Source: an uncultured Syntrophobacteraceae bacterium (lineage in GTDB: Bacteria; Desulfobacterota; Syntrophobacteria; Syntrophobacterales; Syntrophobacteraceae). From it: a stretch of 27,595 bases of DNA. The first letter of the stretch is position 1; every line of letters starts with the position of its first letter. A model generated the notes under the pieces. It made no database searches, was not told where the DNA came from, and was given only the letters and a program-made list of their open reading frames with translations. Shown piece by piece: positions 7,172-16,419 of this stretch. The stretch is from the NCBI GenBank assembly GCA_937889795.1, contig CALBZH010000473.1, positions 1-27,595 on the forward strand. The letters are read 5' to 3'. The position numbers and the translations under genes are program-made.

Positions 7172-7768
7172 TCAGCTTTCTCCGCCTTTGCTTTCCTTGG
7201 ATTTTCCTTCGGGTGCCGTCACCGTGACAATGGCGAGAGCCGGATCCCCAGCCAGCTCACACGAAACCCTCGACACAAGATCCCCCACATGGACGGTGGC
7301 TCCCAGATCCATCCCGCTGACATCAACCGGCACACGCTCTGGAATCTCTGCTGGCAGGCATCTGACGGATACCGTTCGCCGAATGAGATTGAGTGCCCCA
7401 CCTTTCTTCACCCCGATTGACTCGCCCGCGAGCTCCACAGGGACTTCCACCACGATGGGCTTGTCAAGCGGAACTTCATAGAAGTCCACATGGAGAAAAC
7501 GCCTCCGGAAAGGATGCAGCTGCACTTCCCGGATGAGCACGTGCTTCGTCTCCTTCACATCACCGCCCTCAACGCTCAGGCGTAAAAGCTTACTTTCCTC
7601 TCCCAGGTCCCTCAGCAGCTTTTCGAGTCGCAGCGCAGAGATGGAGAGGGAAACGGGCGGTGTCTTAGGTCCATACAACACAGCAGGGATCTGATCCTGG
7701 CGACGAAGACTGCGCGCAAATCCTTTTCCAGCCTCATTCCGAACCGATGCCGACAATTCAACATCCAT
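7172..7768 (-). CDS. rplY: Large ribosomal subunit protein bL25, long (Ctc/TL5) form
   Basis: The 198-residue product has the N-terminal 5S rRNA-binding L25 domain (about 1-95; SLRRQDQIPAVLYGPK, HVLIREVQLHPFRRRFLHVDFYEV) and the C-terminal beta-barrel TL5 domain (GVKKGGALNLIRRTVSVRCLP, DVSGMDLGATVHVGDL). It binds 5S rRNA in the large subunit. I chose the ATG at 7768 (MDVELSAS), with GGAGG ten bases upstream; the frame opens further to 7804 without similarity. It lies between prs and pth as in many bacteria. Confidence 0.96.
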   Translation of the reverse strand: MDVELSASVRNEAGKGFARSLRRQDQIPAVLYGPKTPPVSLSISALRLEKLLRDLGEESKLLRLSVEGGDVKETKHVLIREVQLHPFRRRFLHVDFYEVPLDKPIVVEVPVELAGESIGVKKGGALNLIRRTVSVRCLPAEIPERVPVDVSGMDLGATVHVGDLVSRVSCELAGDPALAIVTVTAPEGKSKESKGGES

Positions 7769-7909
7769 GATTGTGCAACCTCCAAACAACATGACAGCAC
7801 ACAACGTCCATGTGCTTCGGGTTTTCGATCATAACCAGCTTCTCAGCAGGCCCAAATCCCAGAAGTCTATCAAGCCCCCTTTAACGCTCAGTCCGACTCG
7901 ACCCCCGCC

Positions 7910-8860
7910 TCAGCCATAAAAGCCACTCATGAGCATCGAAGCTAAAGAGCCGTCCAGGTGAATACATCGAATCGCTTCCGCAAGCATCGGTGCGATGCTG
8001 ACCACCCGCACCCTGTCCTGCCCGCGAAGATCGGGCGGAAGAGGAACCGTATCCGTCACCGTTATGCTCGCAAGCGGCAGGACCTCAATCCGCTTCCAGG
8101 AGTCGGCACGGAGCACGGCATGGACGCAAAGCGCTTCCACCGATTCGGCCCCTGCCGCAACAGCGCTCAAGGAGACTCGTTCTAAAGTACTCCCCGTGCT
8201 CACCATATCATCCAAGATGAGGACGCGCCGTCCCTCCACACGACCAACAATCCGGCTTTCCCCTCGCGCGTCGCCTCCCCTGTAATCCATTATGGCCAAG
8301 TCAACATCCAACAGCTTGGCAAAGGTTCTAGCCCTCGGCACGCCGTTCGCGTCAGGCGCTACGATGATTTCATCCCCGCGCAGCCTGCCGCGCACGTCCT
8401 CGTACAGAACCTCCGTCCCGGCAAGGTGATCCACCGGAATGTCGAAAAATCCCTCAATCTGGTCTGCATGGAGGTCAATGGCCACAACATGCTGGGCCCC
8501 CGCCGCGGTCAGCAGATCGGCAACAACCTTGGCGGAAATGGGGACTCTGGGTTTTTCTTTCTGACTTCTCCGGCCGTAGCCATAGTAAGGAATCACTGCC
8601 GTGACACGACGCGCCGAAGCCCGCTTGAGCGCGTCAATCATAATCAGTAACTCAAAGAGGTTGTCGTTGACGGGAGGACAGGTGGATTGAATGACATAAG
8701 CGTCCATCCCCCGCACGTTCTCTTTGACTTCAACCCGGACTTCGCCATCCCGATATCGACCGACCAAGGCTTTCCCTGGGTCGAGGTGGAGGTGGCGGCA
8801 GACATCGCCAGCCAGATCCGGGTTGGCGCAACATGCAAAAATCTTGATCTGTTCCGACAT
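7910..8860 (-). CDS. prs: Divergent ribose-phosphate pyrophosphokinase (PRPP synthetase)
   Basis: PRPP synthetase transfers pyrophosphate from ATP to ribose 5-phosphate, feeding nucleotide, His, Trp and NAD synthesis. The 316-residue protein aligns along its whole length with the family (SDGE-like RYRDGEVRVEVKENVRG, VIQSTCPPVNDNLFELL, DLHADQIEGFFDIPVDHL with His 131). The active-site loops are unusual. The ATP loop reads GYGRRSQKEK (94-103) where GYARQDRK is usual; the flexible catalytic loop reads DYRGGDARGES (192-202) where the family has DKRR and catalytic Lys/Arg; the PRPP loop reads DDMVSTGST instead of DDMIDTAGT. It occupies the canonical ispE-tRNA-Gln-prs-rplY slot. Either it is a genuine divergent enzyme or a related phosphoribosyltransferase-fold protein. 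Confidence 0.85.
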   Translation of the reverse strand: MSEQIKIFACCANPDLAGDVCRHLHLDPGKALVGRYRDGEVRVEVKENVRGMDAYVIQSTCPPVNDNLFELLIMIDALKRASARRVTAVIPYYGYGRRSQKEKPRVPISAKVVADLLTAAGAQHVVAIDLHADQIEGFFDIPVDHLAGTEVLYEDVRGRLRGDEIIVAPDANGVPRARTFAKLLDVDLAIMDYRGGDARGESRIVGRVEGRRVLILDDMVSTGSTLERVSLSAVAAGAESVEALCVHAVLRADSWKRIEVLPLASITVTDTVPLPPDLRGQDRVRVVSIAPMLAEAIRCIHLDGSLASMLMSGFYG

Positions 8861-8930
8861 ACCCGACCCGTTCCGCTCACCGGCAGCGCAACCGCAGACT
8901 CACAAGGCATCCTCGTGCCTTAAAAAAGAT

Positions 8931-9005
8931 TGGCTGGGGTGGGAGGATTCGAACCTCCGGATGCGGGTTCCAAAGACCCGTGCCTTACCGCTTGGCGACA
9001 CCCCA
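8931..9005 (-). tRNA. tRNA-Gln (anticodon TTG)
   Basis: The minus strand folds as a 75-base tRNA: acceptor TGGGGTG/CACCCCA, discriminator G and an encoded CCA end, D arm with CCAAGCGGTAAGG, anticodon stem CGGGT/ACCCG around loop CTTTGGA (anticodon TTG, glutamine), and T arm GGAGG-TTCGAAT-CCTCC. It sits between ispE and prs, 22 bases after ispE, the same place as in many proteobacteria, and is probably processed from that transcript. Confidence 0.97.
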
Positions 9006-9027
9006 AGAACCGACGACAGCCCATCAA

Positions 9028-9897
9028 TCAGTCAATGGCGGCTGGAGCTCCAAGAGACCGTGTGGCAGCAACCCAGCAGTCGGTCCAAACCCTTCCGGCC
9101 GCCTCGCATGCATGCCGCAGCGCTTCCTCCTCTCGAAACACCCCGAATATTGTAGGCCCACTGCCACTCATAAGCGCGCCCAATGCCCGATTGTCAAGCA
9201 ACCAGTCCTTGATCTCCCTGAGCAGCGGATGAGCATCAAGGGTCACACTTTCCAGGTCATTGGCCAGCAGATCGGCAATGCGCCACGGCTGACCCCTAAG
9301 CCGATCTAGTCTAGTAGACAGCTTAGGAGTTGTCAACTTCAAACTACCATAAACCCAACCCGTAGAGACCATGATCGGAGGCTTGATACACAGCACTGGA
9401 TACGATGGAATTCCATCCACCCACTCGAGCACGTCCCCAATGCCTTGAGCTAAAGCAGGTCTGCGGTAAAGAAAGAAGGGAACATCGGCGCCGAGGCCTC
9501 TTGCTAGAGCGTGCAATTCCTCCCCCGGAATCCGCGTCCCGAGGCACCGATCCAGCGCCAAGAGCACTCCCGCAGCATCAGCACTCCCTCCCCCCAGTCC
9601 CGCCCCCACTGGAATGGCCTTCTCTATCCTGATTTCCACGCCTTGCCGAGCCCCAACATGCTTCAGCAGGCTGGATGCCGCCCGCCACGCAAGATTGCGC
9701 TCGTCCAACGGCACATCAGGATGGTCACATGACACCCGAATCGGCATCTGGTCAATCAACCGCACCGCCAGTTCATCGTAAACACCGATCGGCAGCATGA
9801 GACTCGAAAGATCATGGTAGCCGTCCTCACGCTTTCCGAGGACTTCCAACCAGAGGTTTATCTTTGCCGGCATCCTCTGCCGAATCAGCGGGGCCAA
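9028..9897 (-). CDS. ispE: 4-(cytidine 5'-diphospho)-2-C-methyl-D-erythritol kinase
   Basis: This 289-residue GHMP-family kinase phosphorylates CDP-methylerythritol in the MEP isoprenoid pathway. Seen are the substrate motif PAKINLWLEVLGKREDGYHDL, the GHMP ATP loop PVGAGLGGGSADAAG (about 96-110), GLGADVPFFL (Asp about 138) and the C-terminal MSGSGPTIFG. The start appears to be TTG at 9897 with GAGGTGGAGGA just upstream; an ATG at residue 9 lacks a properly spaced site. ispH, the last step of the same pathway, is at 22815-24164. Confidence 0.95.
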   Translation of the reverse strand: MAPLIRQRMPAKINLWLEVLGKREDGYHDLSSLMLPIGVYDELAVRLIDQMPIRVSCDHPDVPLDERNLAWRAASSLLKHVGARQGVEIRIEKAIPVGAGLGGGSADAAGVLLALDRCLGTRIPGEELHALARGLGADVPFFLYRRPALAQGIGDVLEWVDGIPSYPVLCIKPPIMVSTGWVYGSLKLTTPKLSTRLDRLRGQPWRIADLLANDLESVTLDAHPLLREIKDWLLDNRALGALMSGSGPTIFGVFREEEALRHACEAAGRVWTDCWVAATRSLGAPAAID

Positions 9898-9909
9898 TCC
9901 TCCACCTCG

Positions 9910-10344
9910 TCAGCCATTGCTCTTTTGCACGTAGCGCACCCTCAGGTCATAGAGCATGCTTTTCAGCAAGCGCTCTTCATCCTGCTCCAAATTCCCTTTT
10001 GTCTTCTCCTCCAGCATCCCGAGCGTGTCGATGATCTGCTTGGCTATGGTGAGATCGACAATGGTCCGCTGGGATTCAGGCTCAGGCACTTCCCCGAGGT
10101 GCACCAACGCCGACGAGCACAATGAAAAGACGAACGTGGCGAAGCTCACCTCCGGGAGCCCCGATTTCGGAGCGTTTGGCTCTTCACCCGGCTCCCCTCC
10201 GATTCCCGAGACACGAGGCTGCTCCCCTCTCTCCGCGGTGGGCTGAGGTTCCTGATCACCCGACGCCGCATCGGAATCCTCCAGGGAAATCTTGCGACGG
10301 TCTTTCACCACAAAGCCTTTGTCTTCCTTTTCATCCATCGGCAT
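9910..10344 (-). CDS. DUF1844 family protein
   Basis: The 144-residue product has a charged, probably disordered N-terminal half (about 1-65; rich in Glu, Pro and Gly) and a compact C-terminal half: VSFATFVFSLCSSALVHLGEVP, IVDLTIAKQIIDTLGMLEEKTKGNL, LLKSMLYDLRVRYV. That pattern is DUF1844, a small helical family of unknown function frequent in this phylum. The start has AAGGAGCC immediately upstream. It is packed 12 bases after serA and 12 before ispE, so it is clearly operonic with them. Confidence 0.9.
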   Translation of the reverse strand: MPMDEKEDKGFVVKDRRKISLEDSDAASGDQEPQPTAERGEQPRVSGIGGEPGEEPNAPKSGLPEVSFATFVFSLCSSALVHLGEVPEPESQRTIVDLTIAKQIIDTLGMLEEKTKGNLEQDEERLLKSMLYDLRVRYVQKSNG

Positions 10345-10356
10345 GGCTCCTTGCGA

Positions 10357-11937
10357 TCACAGCTCCAAAGCCTGAACGACATTGACGTTTTCCAAAGCCA
10401 AGAGATCCTGAATGACATGTCTTGGCACGGAGGTATCTGTCCTCAAGAAGATGATGTTCTCACCGCGCTCAAGGATCTGCCCGACATTCATCATCGAAAT
10501 ATTGATGTTGTGGCGTCCGAGACAGGTCCCGATGGCGCCGATCGTACCCGGAGTATCGATATTATAGATCAGCAGGACGTATCCCTCGGTTGCGGCCTCA
10601 AGTCTGAAGTCGTTGATCCGGACAACCCGCAAGTCTTTCTTTCCGAAAATTGTTCCAGCAACGACATTGGTCGCTTCGGAGGTCTTCACGCACACACTGA
10701 TGAGGTTGGTGAAGTCCTCCGCCTCCATCCGAAGCGACTCGGTCACCTTGATGTTTCGCTCCTTCACATGGACCGGAACGTTCACAAAGTTCACCATCTC
10801 GCCAAGGATGGGGGTCAACAAGCCTTTGAGCATGGAGAGAGTGAGGGGGCGCGTGTCAACTTGGGTCACCTCGCCGATATATTCGATTGAAACCTCTTTG
10901 ATAGCTCCGGGACTAATCTGGGTAAGAAGCGAGCCAAGCTTTTCGGACAACGTCAGGTAGGGACGCAGCGTCGCAAGCACGGCGCCGTCAATGCTCGGCG
11001 CATTCACCGCGTTGCGGATTGTTCCGGTCTTCAAATAGTCGATCACCTGCTCGGCCACGGCGATGGCAACGTTCTCCTGCGCTTCGTCGGTCGATGCTCC
11101 CAGGTGAGGTGTGACGACAACCTGACCTAAGGTAAGCAACGGGTTGCCTTTCGGTGGCTCGACGGAGAAGACGTCCAGTGCGGCACCAGACACGACACCG
11201 GCCTGAATGGCGTCGTAGAGCGCCGCTTCATCAACGATGCCTCCCCGCGCGCAATTGATGATGTACACGCCCTTTTTCATCTTCTTAAAGGCTTCGGCAT
11301 TGATCAGACCGCGAGTCTCCTGGGTCATTGGCGTGTGAACCGTGATGTAGTCAGCCTTGGCGTAAAGCTCATCCAGGGTCACGGCCTTGATCCCGAGCTT
11401 TTCGACCACCTCGCCGGTGATGTAAGGGTCGTAGGCGATCACATTCATCTTGAGCCCCATGGCACGATCGGCCACGATTCGGCCGATACGGCCGACTCCG
11501 ATGACGCCCAGAACCTTGTGAAAGACCTCCTTGCCCCGAAAACGCTTCTTCTCCCACTTGCCTTCCTTCATGGAAGCGGTGGCCTGGGGAATATTCCTTG
11601 AGACGGCCAAAATCATGGCGATCGCATGCTCCGCCGTCGTGATGACATTTCCCTCGGGAGTGTTCATGACCACGATCCCGCGCTTGCTCGCTGCCGAGAC
11701 ATCAACATTGTCGAGTCCGATTCCAGCACGCGCGATGACCTTCAGATTGTCGGCAGCCTCGATGATATCCGCCGTGACCTTCGTTCCACTCCGGATAACC
11801 AGCGCGTCAAACTCTCGGATCACGTGCCGCAGCTCATCGGCTGTAAGACTGGTGTTGACCTCGACCTCAAACTCAGGAACGCTCTTCAGTGCTTCAATTC
11901 CGGTTTCTGCCAGGTTGTCACTCACGAGAACTTTCAT
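10357..11937 (-). CDS. serA: D-3-phosphoglycerate dehydrogenase, long form
   Basis: This 526-residue enzyme oxidises 3-phosphoglycerate to 3-phosphohydroxypyruvate, the first step of serine synthesis. The N-terminal substrate/NAD domains show VIGVGRIGRIVADRAMG (Rossmann loop), NCARGGIVDEAAL (catalytic Arg) and TPHLGASTDEAQEN (catalytic His). The long C-terminal part holds the intervening ASB domain and an ACT domain (about 450-526; YVLLIYNIDTPGTIGAIGTCLG) that may bind serine for feedback control. The start at 11937 (MKVLVSDNLAE) has GGAGGGGAA upstream; the frame extends to 11973 without similarity. Confidence 0.96.
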   Translation of the reverse strand: MKVLVSDNLAETGIEALKSVPEFEVEVNTSLTADELRHVIREFDALVIRSGTKVTADIIEAADNLKVIARAGIGLDNVDVSAASKRGIVVMNTPEGNVITTAEHAIAMILAVSRNIPQATASMKEGKWEKKRFRGKEVFHKVLGVIGVGRIGRIVADRAMGLKMNVIAYDPYITGEVVEKLGIKAVTLDELYAKADYITVHTPMTQETRGLINAEAFKKMKKGVYIINCARGGIVDEAALYDAIQAGVVSGAALDVFSVEPPKGNPLLTLGQVVVTPHLGASTDEAQENVAIAVAEQVIDYLKTGTIRNAVNAPSIDGAVLATLRPYLTLSEKLGSLLTQISPGAIKEVSIEYIGEVTQVDTRPLTLSMLKGLLTPILGEMVNFVNVPVHVKERNIKVTESLRMEAEDFTNLISVCVKTSEATNVVAGTIFGKKDLRVVRINDFRLEAATEGYVLLIYNIDTPGTIGAIGTCLGRHNINISMMNVGQILERGENIIFLRTDTSVPRHVIQDLLALENVNVVQALEL

Positions 11938-12151
11938 TTCCCCTCCTACCCCGGATTTCCCCTCCGGCCCCATTTTACCACACGGAGCGACCCAATCGCT
12001 TGACCGGCTGTTGGACCGGACCGTTCCGAAACAGAATGCCCGATCGTCTCAGCGCTGCGATGAAACGCGGCCCCGCAGGCTGAGCGCTGCGGCTTCTCTA
12101 GCACCACGGCATTTGGATCGTCAAGCAGGAAGCTCCCGATATTCCATGGGC

Positions 12152-13594
12152 TCAGGGAGCTCTCTTCTGCTTGCCCAACTCTTCGTCAATCAACTGCCTG
12201 AAACGATCAACACCGATGCTTCCCGTGGCCATGCGGCCATTCACTAGGAACGTGGGGGTCCGATCGACCCCTACCGTTTGAGCTTCCTCCAGCGCTTTTT
12301 CGACAGCCGCAGTATGCTTGCCCGTATCGACACAATGCGCAAACTGCTCCTGGTTCAAGCCCAGGCCCTTCGCCAGCTCCTTCATATGATCCGCGGTCAA
12401 AGGGTCCTTGGACCCATAGAGCAGGTCCTGGTATTCCCAAAATCTCTTCTGGTCGGCTGCGCACCGAGAAGCCTCGGCCGCTTTCTTGGCATGCTCGTGA
12501 CGTTTGAGCGGATAGTCCTTGAACACCCAACGAATCTTTCCCTGATAGATCTCACGCACTTTCTTCACGTCCTCATGAGCCTGCCGACACGATGGGCACT
12601 CATAATCGGAAAACTCTATCACGGTGACCGAAGCGTCCGAGGGACCCAACATCGGACTCCCTTCGATGCTGACATTGGCAAACGGGGAGACAGGCGGTTT
12701 GAGATGGTCTTCAATGCCGTACTTGGAATCCAGGGAGCGTGCATACTCATAGACGGCCTGGTACTGCTTCTGTTGCTGAAGCGTGTTTCGAATTCGACCT
12801 TTGAGATCATCGAGAGTCCCCTTCCATTCCGCGAATCGCGGACGATTCTCCATGTAATACTGGTTGACCTCGTCATCCGTTACGGAAACCCCTTTCGAGA
12901 GGACCATCTCGTTGATGAGCTCCGGAGCCGTTATATTCCGTGCAGCCGCTTCCTTCTGGAGCAGCGCCTCCGCAATCAGCTCGTCCAGCCGCTGGCGTTT
13001 GAGTCGGTAGACTTCTCTCTCCATTTCGTAGATCTGGGATCTGAGAGGAGCCTCTAGCTGACTCGCCGTAATCTCCTTGTCTCCTACCTTGGCCACAACA
13101 GCGCTTACATTCTCCTTCCCACCGTTGTCGGCGAGGACCTTTGCGCCATCAGACACCAGGTGAGAGCTGACCACGAAGCACGCGAGGCCCACCGCGAGGG
13201 TTTGCCACAGCCTTTCCCGACTGAATGTCAGAGCGATTAGCACCACAACCACCCCCAAGTTGCCCAGACAATAGAGGCAAAGCAGCTTTTCGGTCACCAT
13301 GATCTGAGCCAGTGTGAGCTCGACTCCGAAAAGGACTGCCACGAGCCACGGCACGAGGATCTCTCCTCCTCGAACGACAAATGCTGCCGCCAGCAGCGCG
13401 TAAAATGCGGTCCCGTAGATCCAGAGCGGTATGCTCAGCACCGTATACAGCACCGTGTCCTTGCAACCGTCCCCAACACCCGCGCATAAGGCATGAAGCC
13501 AGGGATATTTCTCGGCCAATCCGGCGAGCACGGCAAAAGCTCCCCCGCCAAGGCTCAATCCCACCAGCAGTCTCTGACGCACGCTCTCTCGCAT
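12152..13594 (-). CDS. VKOR - SurA-like - DsbA fusion for disulfide formation
   Basis: The 480-residue product joins three parts. Residues 1-147 are a vitamin K epoxide reductase-type membrane domain of about five helices with a loop Cys pair (C37, C44) and the quinone-site CLYC (C106-C109). Residues 165-290 resemble the SurA N-terminal chaperone domain (VVAKVGDKEITASQLEA, ELIAEALLQKEAAARN). Residues 300-475 are a thioredoxin-fold DsbA domain with CPSC (333-336) and a cis-proline stretch RTPTFLVNG. The likely role is to oxidise exported proteins and pass electrons to the quinone pool, with a built-in substrate-binding module. In an anaerobe the acceptor would be menaquinone, consistent with mqnB/mqnD here (inference). 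The start has CGGAGAAA directly upstream. Confidence 0.88.
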   Translation of the reverse strand: MRESVRQRLLVGLSLGGGAFAVLAGLAEKYPWLHALCAGVGDGCKDTVLYTVLSIPLWIYGTAFYALLAAAFVVRGGEILVPWLVAVLFGVELTLAQIMVTEKLLCLYCLGNLGVVVVLIALTFSRERLWQTLAVGLACFVVSSHLVSDGAKVLADNGGKENVSAVVAKVGDKEITASQLEAPLRSQIYEMEREVYRLKRQRLDELIAEALLQKEAAARNITAPELINEMVLSKGVSVTDDEVNQYYMENRPRFAEWKGTLDDLKGRIRNTLQQQKQYQAVYEYARSLDSKYGIEDHLKPPVSPFANVSIEGSPMLGPSDASVTVIEFSDYECPSCRQAHEDVKKVREIYQGKIRWVFKDYPLKRHEHAKKAAEASRCAADQKRFWEYQDLLYGSKDPLTADHMKELAKGLGLNQEQFAHCVDTGKHTAAVEKALEEAQTVGVDRTPTFLVNGRMATGSIGVDRFRQLIDEELGKQKRAP

Positions 13595-13620
13595 TTTCTC
13601 CGTCTACCCGTTAGTCAGCA

Positions 13621-15137
13621 TCAGTCATCGCCAAATTGCCATCTCGAGCCTCTCCCTGAGCTCTTCTGGGGCGCCCAATCCGCTTCTTTCTTTTTCCTCT
13701 CGACCTCTTTCAGCGAGCGGGTGACCTCATCCAAAAGCTGAGGGTCTCCCGCAAGCAACGCTTTCGCCTTTTGATAATGAAAGACGGCAAGCTTCCAATC
13801 CTGCCTCTGCTGATAATAGCGTCCGAGATGATAATGTGCCGGTCCCAGCCGGTTCACCTGCCCCAGGAGGACTCCCAAATGGTAGTCGATTTCCGGAAAC
13901 GTCGGGGAAAGCGCTTCAATTCGGTTGAGGTGCCTGAGCGCCTCCTCTTTCTGTCCCGTCTCCTGCAGGACCTTGGCGAGCCTGAGGTGAGCGATCGACG
14001 ACTCGGGATTGAGAACGAGGGCCGTCTGCAGCACACGCTGCGCGTCGAGCATCTTTCCCTGTGCGTGGTAGAGGGCACCCAAAGAGCTAAGGGCAAAAGG
14101 GCTGCTCGCCGCCAATCGTGCCGCTTCCTGAAGATGTGGCAATGCTTCGTCGTTCTTCCCCTGACGCAGGAGCAGTTTACCCAGACCGAATTCCACAAAA
14201 GCCGATGAAGCGGTCCCTCTGGACTGCCGCATCTCCGCCTGAAACCGGTCCAGAGCGACATGCGGATCCGAGTAATCGGCGATCAGGGCAGCCTGCATCA
14301 TCCGAAAATCGGTTGAGACGCCAGAACCGGCAGCCTTTTCTCCCTTGGAGGTCTGCTGCTGAGCCAAGTCCTTCAGGTACTGCACGCGCTCGGTAAGGCC
14401 CGGGTGAGTGAGCATATAGGAGGGAACCTTGGAGCTCACACGCCATTTGTCCTGGTTCATCCGCTCCATGATGGTGACCATGTCCTGCGGCTTGTACCCG
14501 GCAGCGAGCAGGTAACGAAGTCCGACCTGGTCCGCTTCCCTCTCGTTCTCCCGGCTGTATTGAAGCGCATACGTGGCGGCCCCTGCCATGGATCCCATGG
14601 CAACGGCTTGCCCCGCCTTCCCCGCGCCCCCCCCACCGCCAGCCATGCCCAGCAGGATGCCCGCCAGCATACCGGCTATGGATGCCACATTGATCAGTTT
14701 GTTCTCCTCCAAACGCCGATGAATGTGCCGTTGCTGAATGTGAGCCAGCTCATGGCCCAGAATGCCCGCGAGCTCCCCTTCCGACGTCATGAGCTCGATG
14801 ATGCCGCGGTAAATGAAGATGTAGCCCCCCGGCATGGCAAAGGCGTTGGGCACCGACTCGTCCACCACAAAAAACTGGAATTGGTAGGGAGTACTTCCGA
14901 CCTGTTTGGCGACTCGTTCTCCGACGGACTGGACATACGCAATGATCTCACCGTTGTCGACGAGAGGCAGCACCGCTTTGACCTTCACCAGCAACTTCTG
15001 GCCAAGCTCTTTTTCCTCGCTCAAGGTCAACGCGTGAGAAAAGCCAGGCACCACGACCAGCGAGCTCGTCAGGAAGCAAACCCCGCAGATCCAGGTGATG
15101 ATCCTTCCAAACAGTGAATTCAAAAGGGACTGTTTCA
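13621..15137 (-). CDS. M48 metalloprotease with TPR repeats (BepA-like)
   Basis: The 505-residue exported protein has an N-terminal signal sequence or anchor (about 10-36), an M48 zinc protease domain (about 40-250) with HELAH (129-133) and the third-ligand region ENEREAD (Glu about 199), and TPR-type helical repeats from about 290 to 480. The architecture matches BepA, a periplasmic protease/chaperone for outer-membrane protein assembly. A Gly-rich hydrophobic stretch (about 151-185) inside the protease domain may be membrane-associated. The start is the ATG at 15137 with AGGGG six bases upstream. The next gene, 26 bases on, is the VKOR-SurA-DsbA fusion, giving an envelope quality-control pair. 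Confidence 0.92.
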
Positions 15138-15147
15138 TTGACAACCC

Positions 15148-15576
15148 CTACGCCAAGCCCGCCGTTGAGGGCTCGTGCTGTTCCACCCGTACTCTCTTTG
15201 CCTCGGACCATAAGCTTTCAAGGTCGTAAAAGGCACGCACGGGCTCATAAAAAATATGGACAATGACATCTCCATAGTCCATCAGGATCCACTGCCCCTC
15301 ACGCTGCCCCTCGACTCCCAGGGGCCTCAACCGTCGCTCCTTGAGCTGAGCCTCCATGTTGTCCGCAATCCCCTGCACCTGGCGACTCGACTTCCCGCTG
15401 CAGATGATGAAAAAATCAGCAAAGGATGACAACCCGGTAACGTCCAGCAGCACCAGATCCAGGGCCTTGAAAGACACCGCCACCTGGGCACAGAGAATCG
15501 CCTTTTCACGCGAAGTCAGGTCGTCCGATGAGCTGGTACCTTCCTTCTCTGCATTTTCTTTCAAATTGCTCTCCAT
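15148..15576 (-). CDS. rsfS: Ribosomal silencing factor RsfS
   Basis: The 142-residue product carries the RsfS (DUF143/Iojap) core: KALDLVLLDVTGLSSFADFFIICSGKSSRQVQGIAD and GQWILMDYGDVIVHIFYEPVRAFYDLESLW. RsfS binds ribosomal protein uL14 and blocks subunit joining when nutrients are scarce. It is about 25 residues longer than average because of a charged N-terminal extension. It follows nadD as in very many bacteria, 57 bases apart, and ends with TAG. Confidence 0.95.
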   Translation of the reverse strand: MESNLKENAEKEGTSSSDDLTSREKAILCAQVAVSFKALDLVLLDVTGLSSFADFFIICSGKSSRQVQGIADNMEAQLKERRLRPLGVEGQREGQWILMDYGDVIVHIFYEPVRAFYDLESLWSEAKRVRVEQHEPSTAGLA

Positions 15577-15633
15577 TCTGTCCTATGCCCTCACGATGGC
15601 CGTATGGAGCCATAGGTCCCTCGCTGTGACCGC

Positions 15634-16296
15634 TTAGGGCTCGGACGGTCGATAAAGTGCGTGGGCACCAATATAACTCAGCACACTTTGTGGAACCAGA
15701 TAGCGGATGGACCTTCCCGAGGCAAGCAACTGCCGAATACCCGTCGATGAAATCTCCAGAAGCGGGCTCCGAAGAGCGTGTACCGGCAACAGATGCGGAT
15801 GGAAGAAAGTGGCGCCGTCCTGTCCAGCTTCATAGAGTGGCGAGATCATCCGTCGAAGGACCTCCAAGACGTCGGCGAGAGGATAGCCCGGACGTCCCAG
15901 AATGACAATTCGCGCCAACTGGAACAGCTCTTTGTACCTCCACCAGGTGTCCAGCTCCAGAAAGCTGTCCATGCCCACGAGAAAATAGTACTCAATGCAC
16001 CGCGAGGCTCTTGCGTGAAGCCTCCTCAGCGTCGCGACCGTGTAGGACCTGCCAGAAATCTCCTGCTCAACCGTGGAGAGCGTGAATCGCGCATTGTCGG
16101 CAATGGCAGCCTGCAGCATCGAGCAGCGGTGCTGAAAGGACTCAAACACGCGATCGACCTTGTGTGGCGGGCTTGCTGCCGGAATAAACAAGAGGCCGTC
16201 TAGACGCAGCTGGTCAACGGCCTCTTCAGCAATCCTCAGGTGCCCCATATGAACAGGGTCGAATGTCCCCCCGAGTATCCCAAGTCTCTCCGGCAT
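15634..16296 (-). CDS. nadD: Nicotinate-nucleotide adenylyltransferase
   Basis: This 220-residue enzyme makes nicotinate adenine dinucleotide from nicotinate mononucleotide and ATP. The nucleotidyltransferase signature GGTFDPVHMGHL (His 16 and His 19), FIPAASPPHK, the central VGMDSFLELDTWWRYKELF and the C-terminal ISSTGIRQLL motif are all present. The ATG at 16296 (MPERLGIL) fits the family start although its ribosome-binding site is poor; the frame opens to a GTG at 16353. Neighbours proA and rsfS are typical. Confidence 0.95.
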   Translation of the reverse strand: MPERLGILGGTFDPVHMGHLRIAEEAVDQLRLDGLLFIPAASPPHKVDRVFESFQHRCSMLQAAIADNARFTLSTVEQEISGRSYTVATLRRLHARASRCIEYYFLVGMDSFLELDTWWRYKELFQLARIVILGRPGYPLADVLEVLRRMISPLYEAGQDGATFFHPHLLPVHALRSPLLEISSTGIRQLLASGRSIRYLVPQSVLSYIGAHALYRPSEP

Positions 16297-16419
16297 TGCA
16301 GTGAGAGTCGCCTTCCTTTCCCAAGAGGAGCCCTGAGCCAATCTAGCTGCCACCGCGAAATTTGGCGGCTTCTTCCCAATCCAGGTACGGTCGAAGAAAC
16401 CAGAATATCAATCTCTCTT

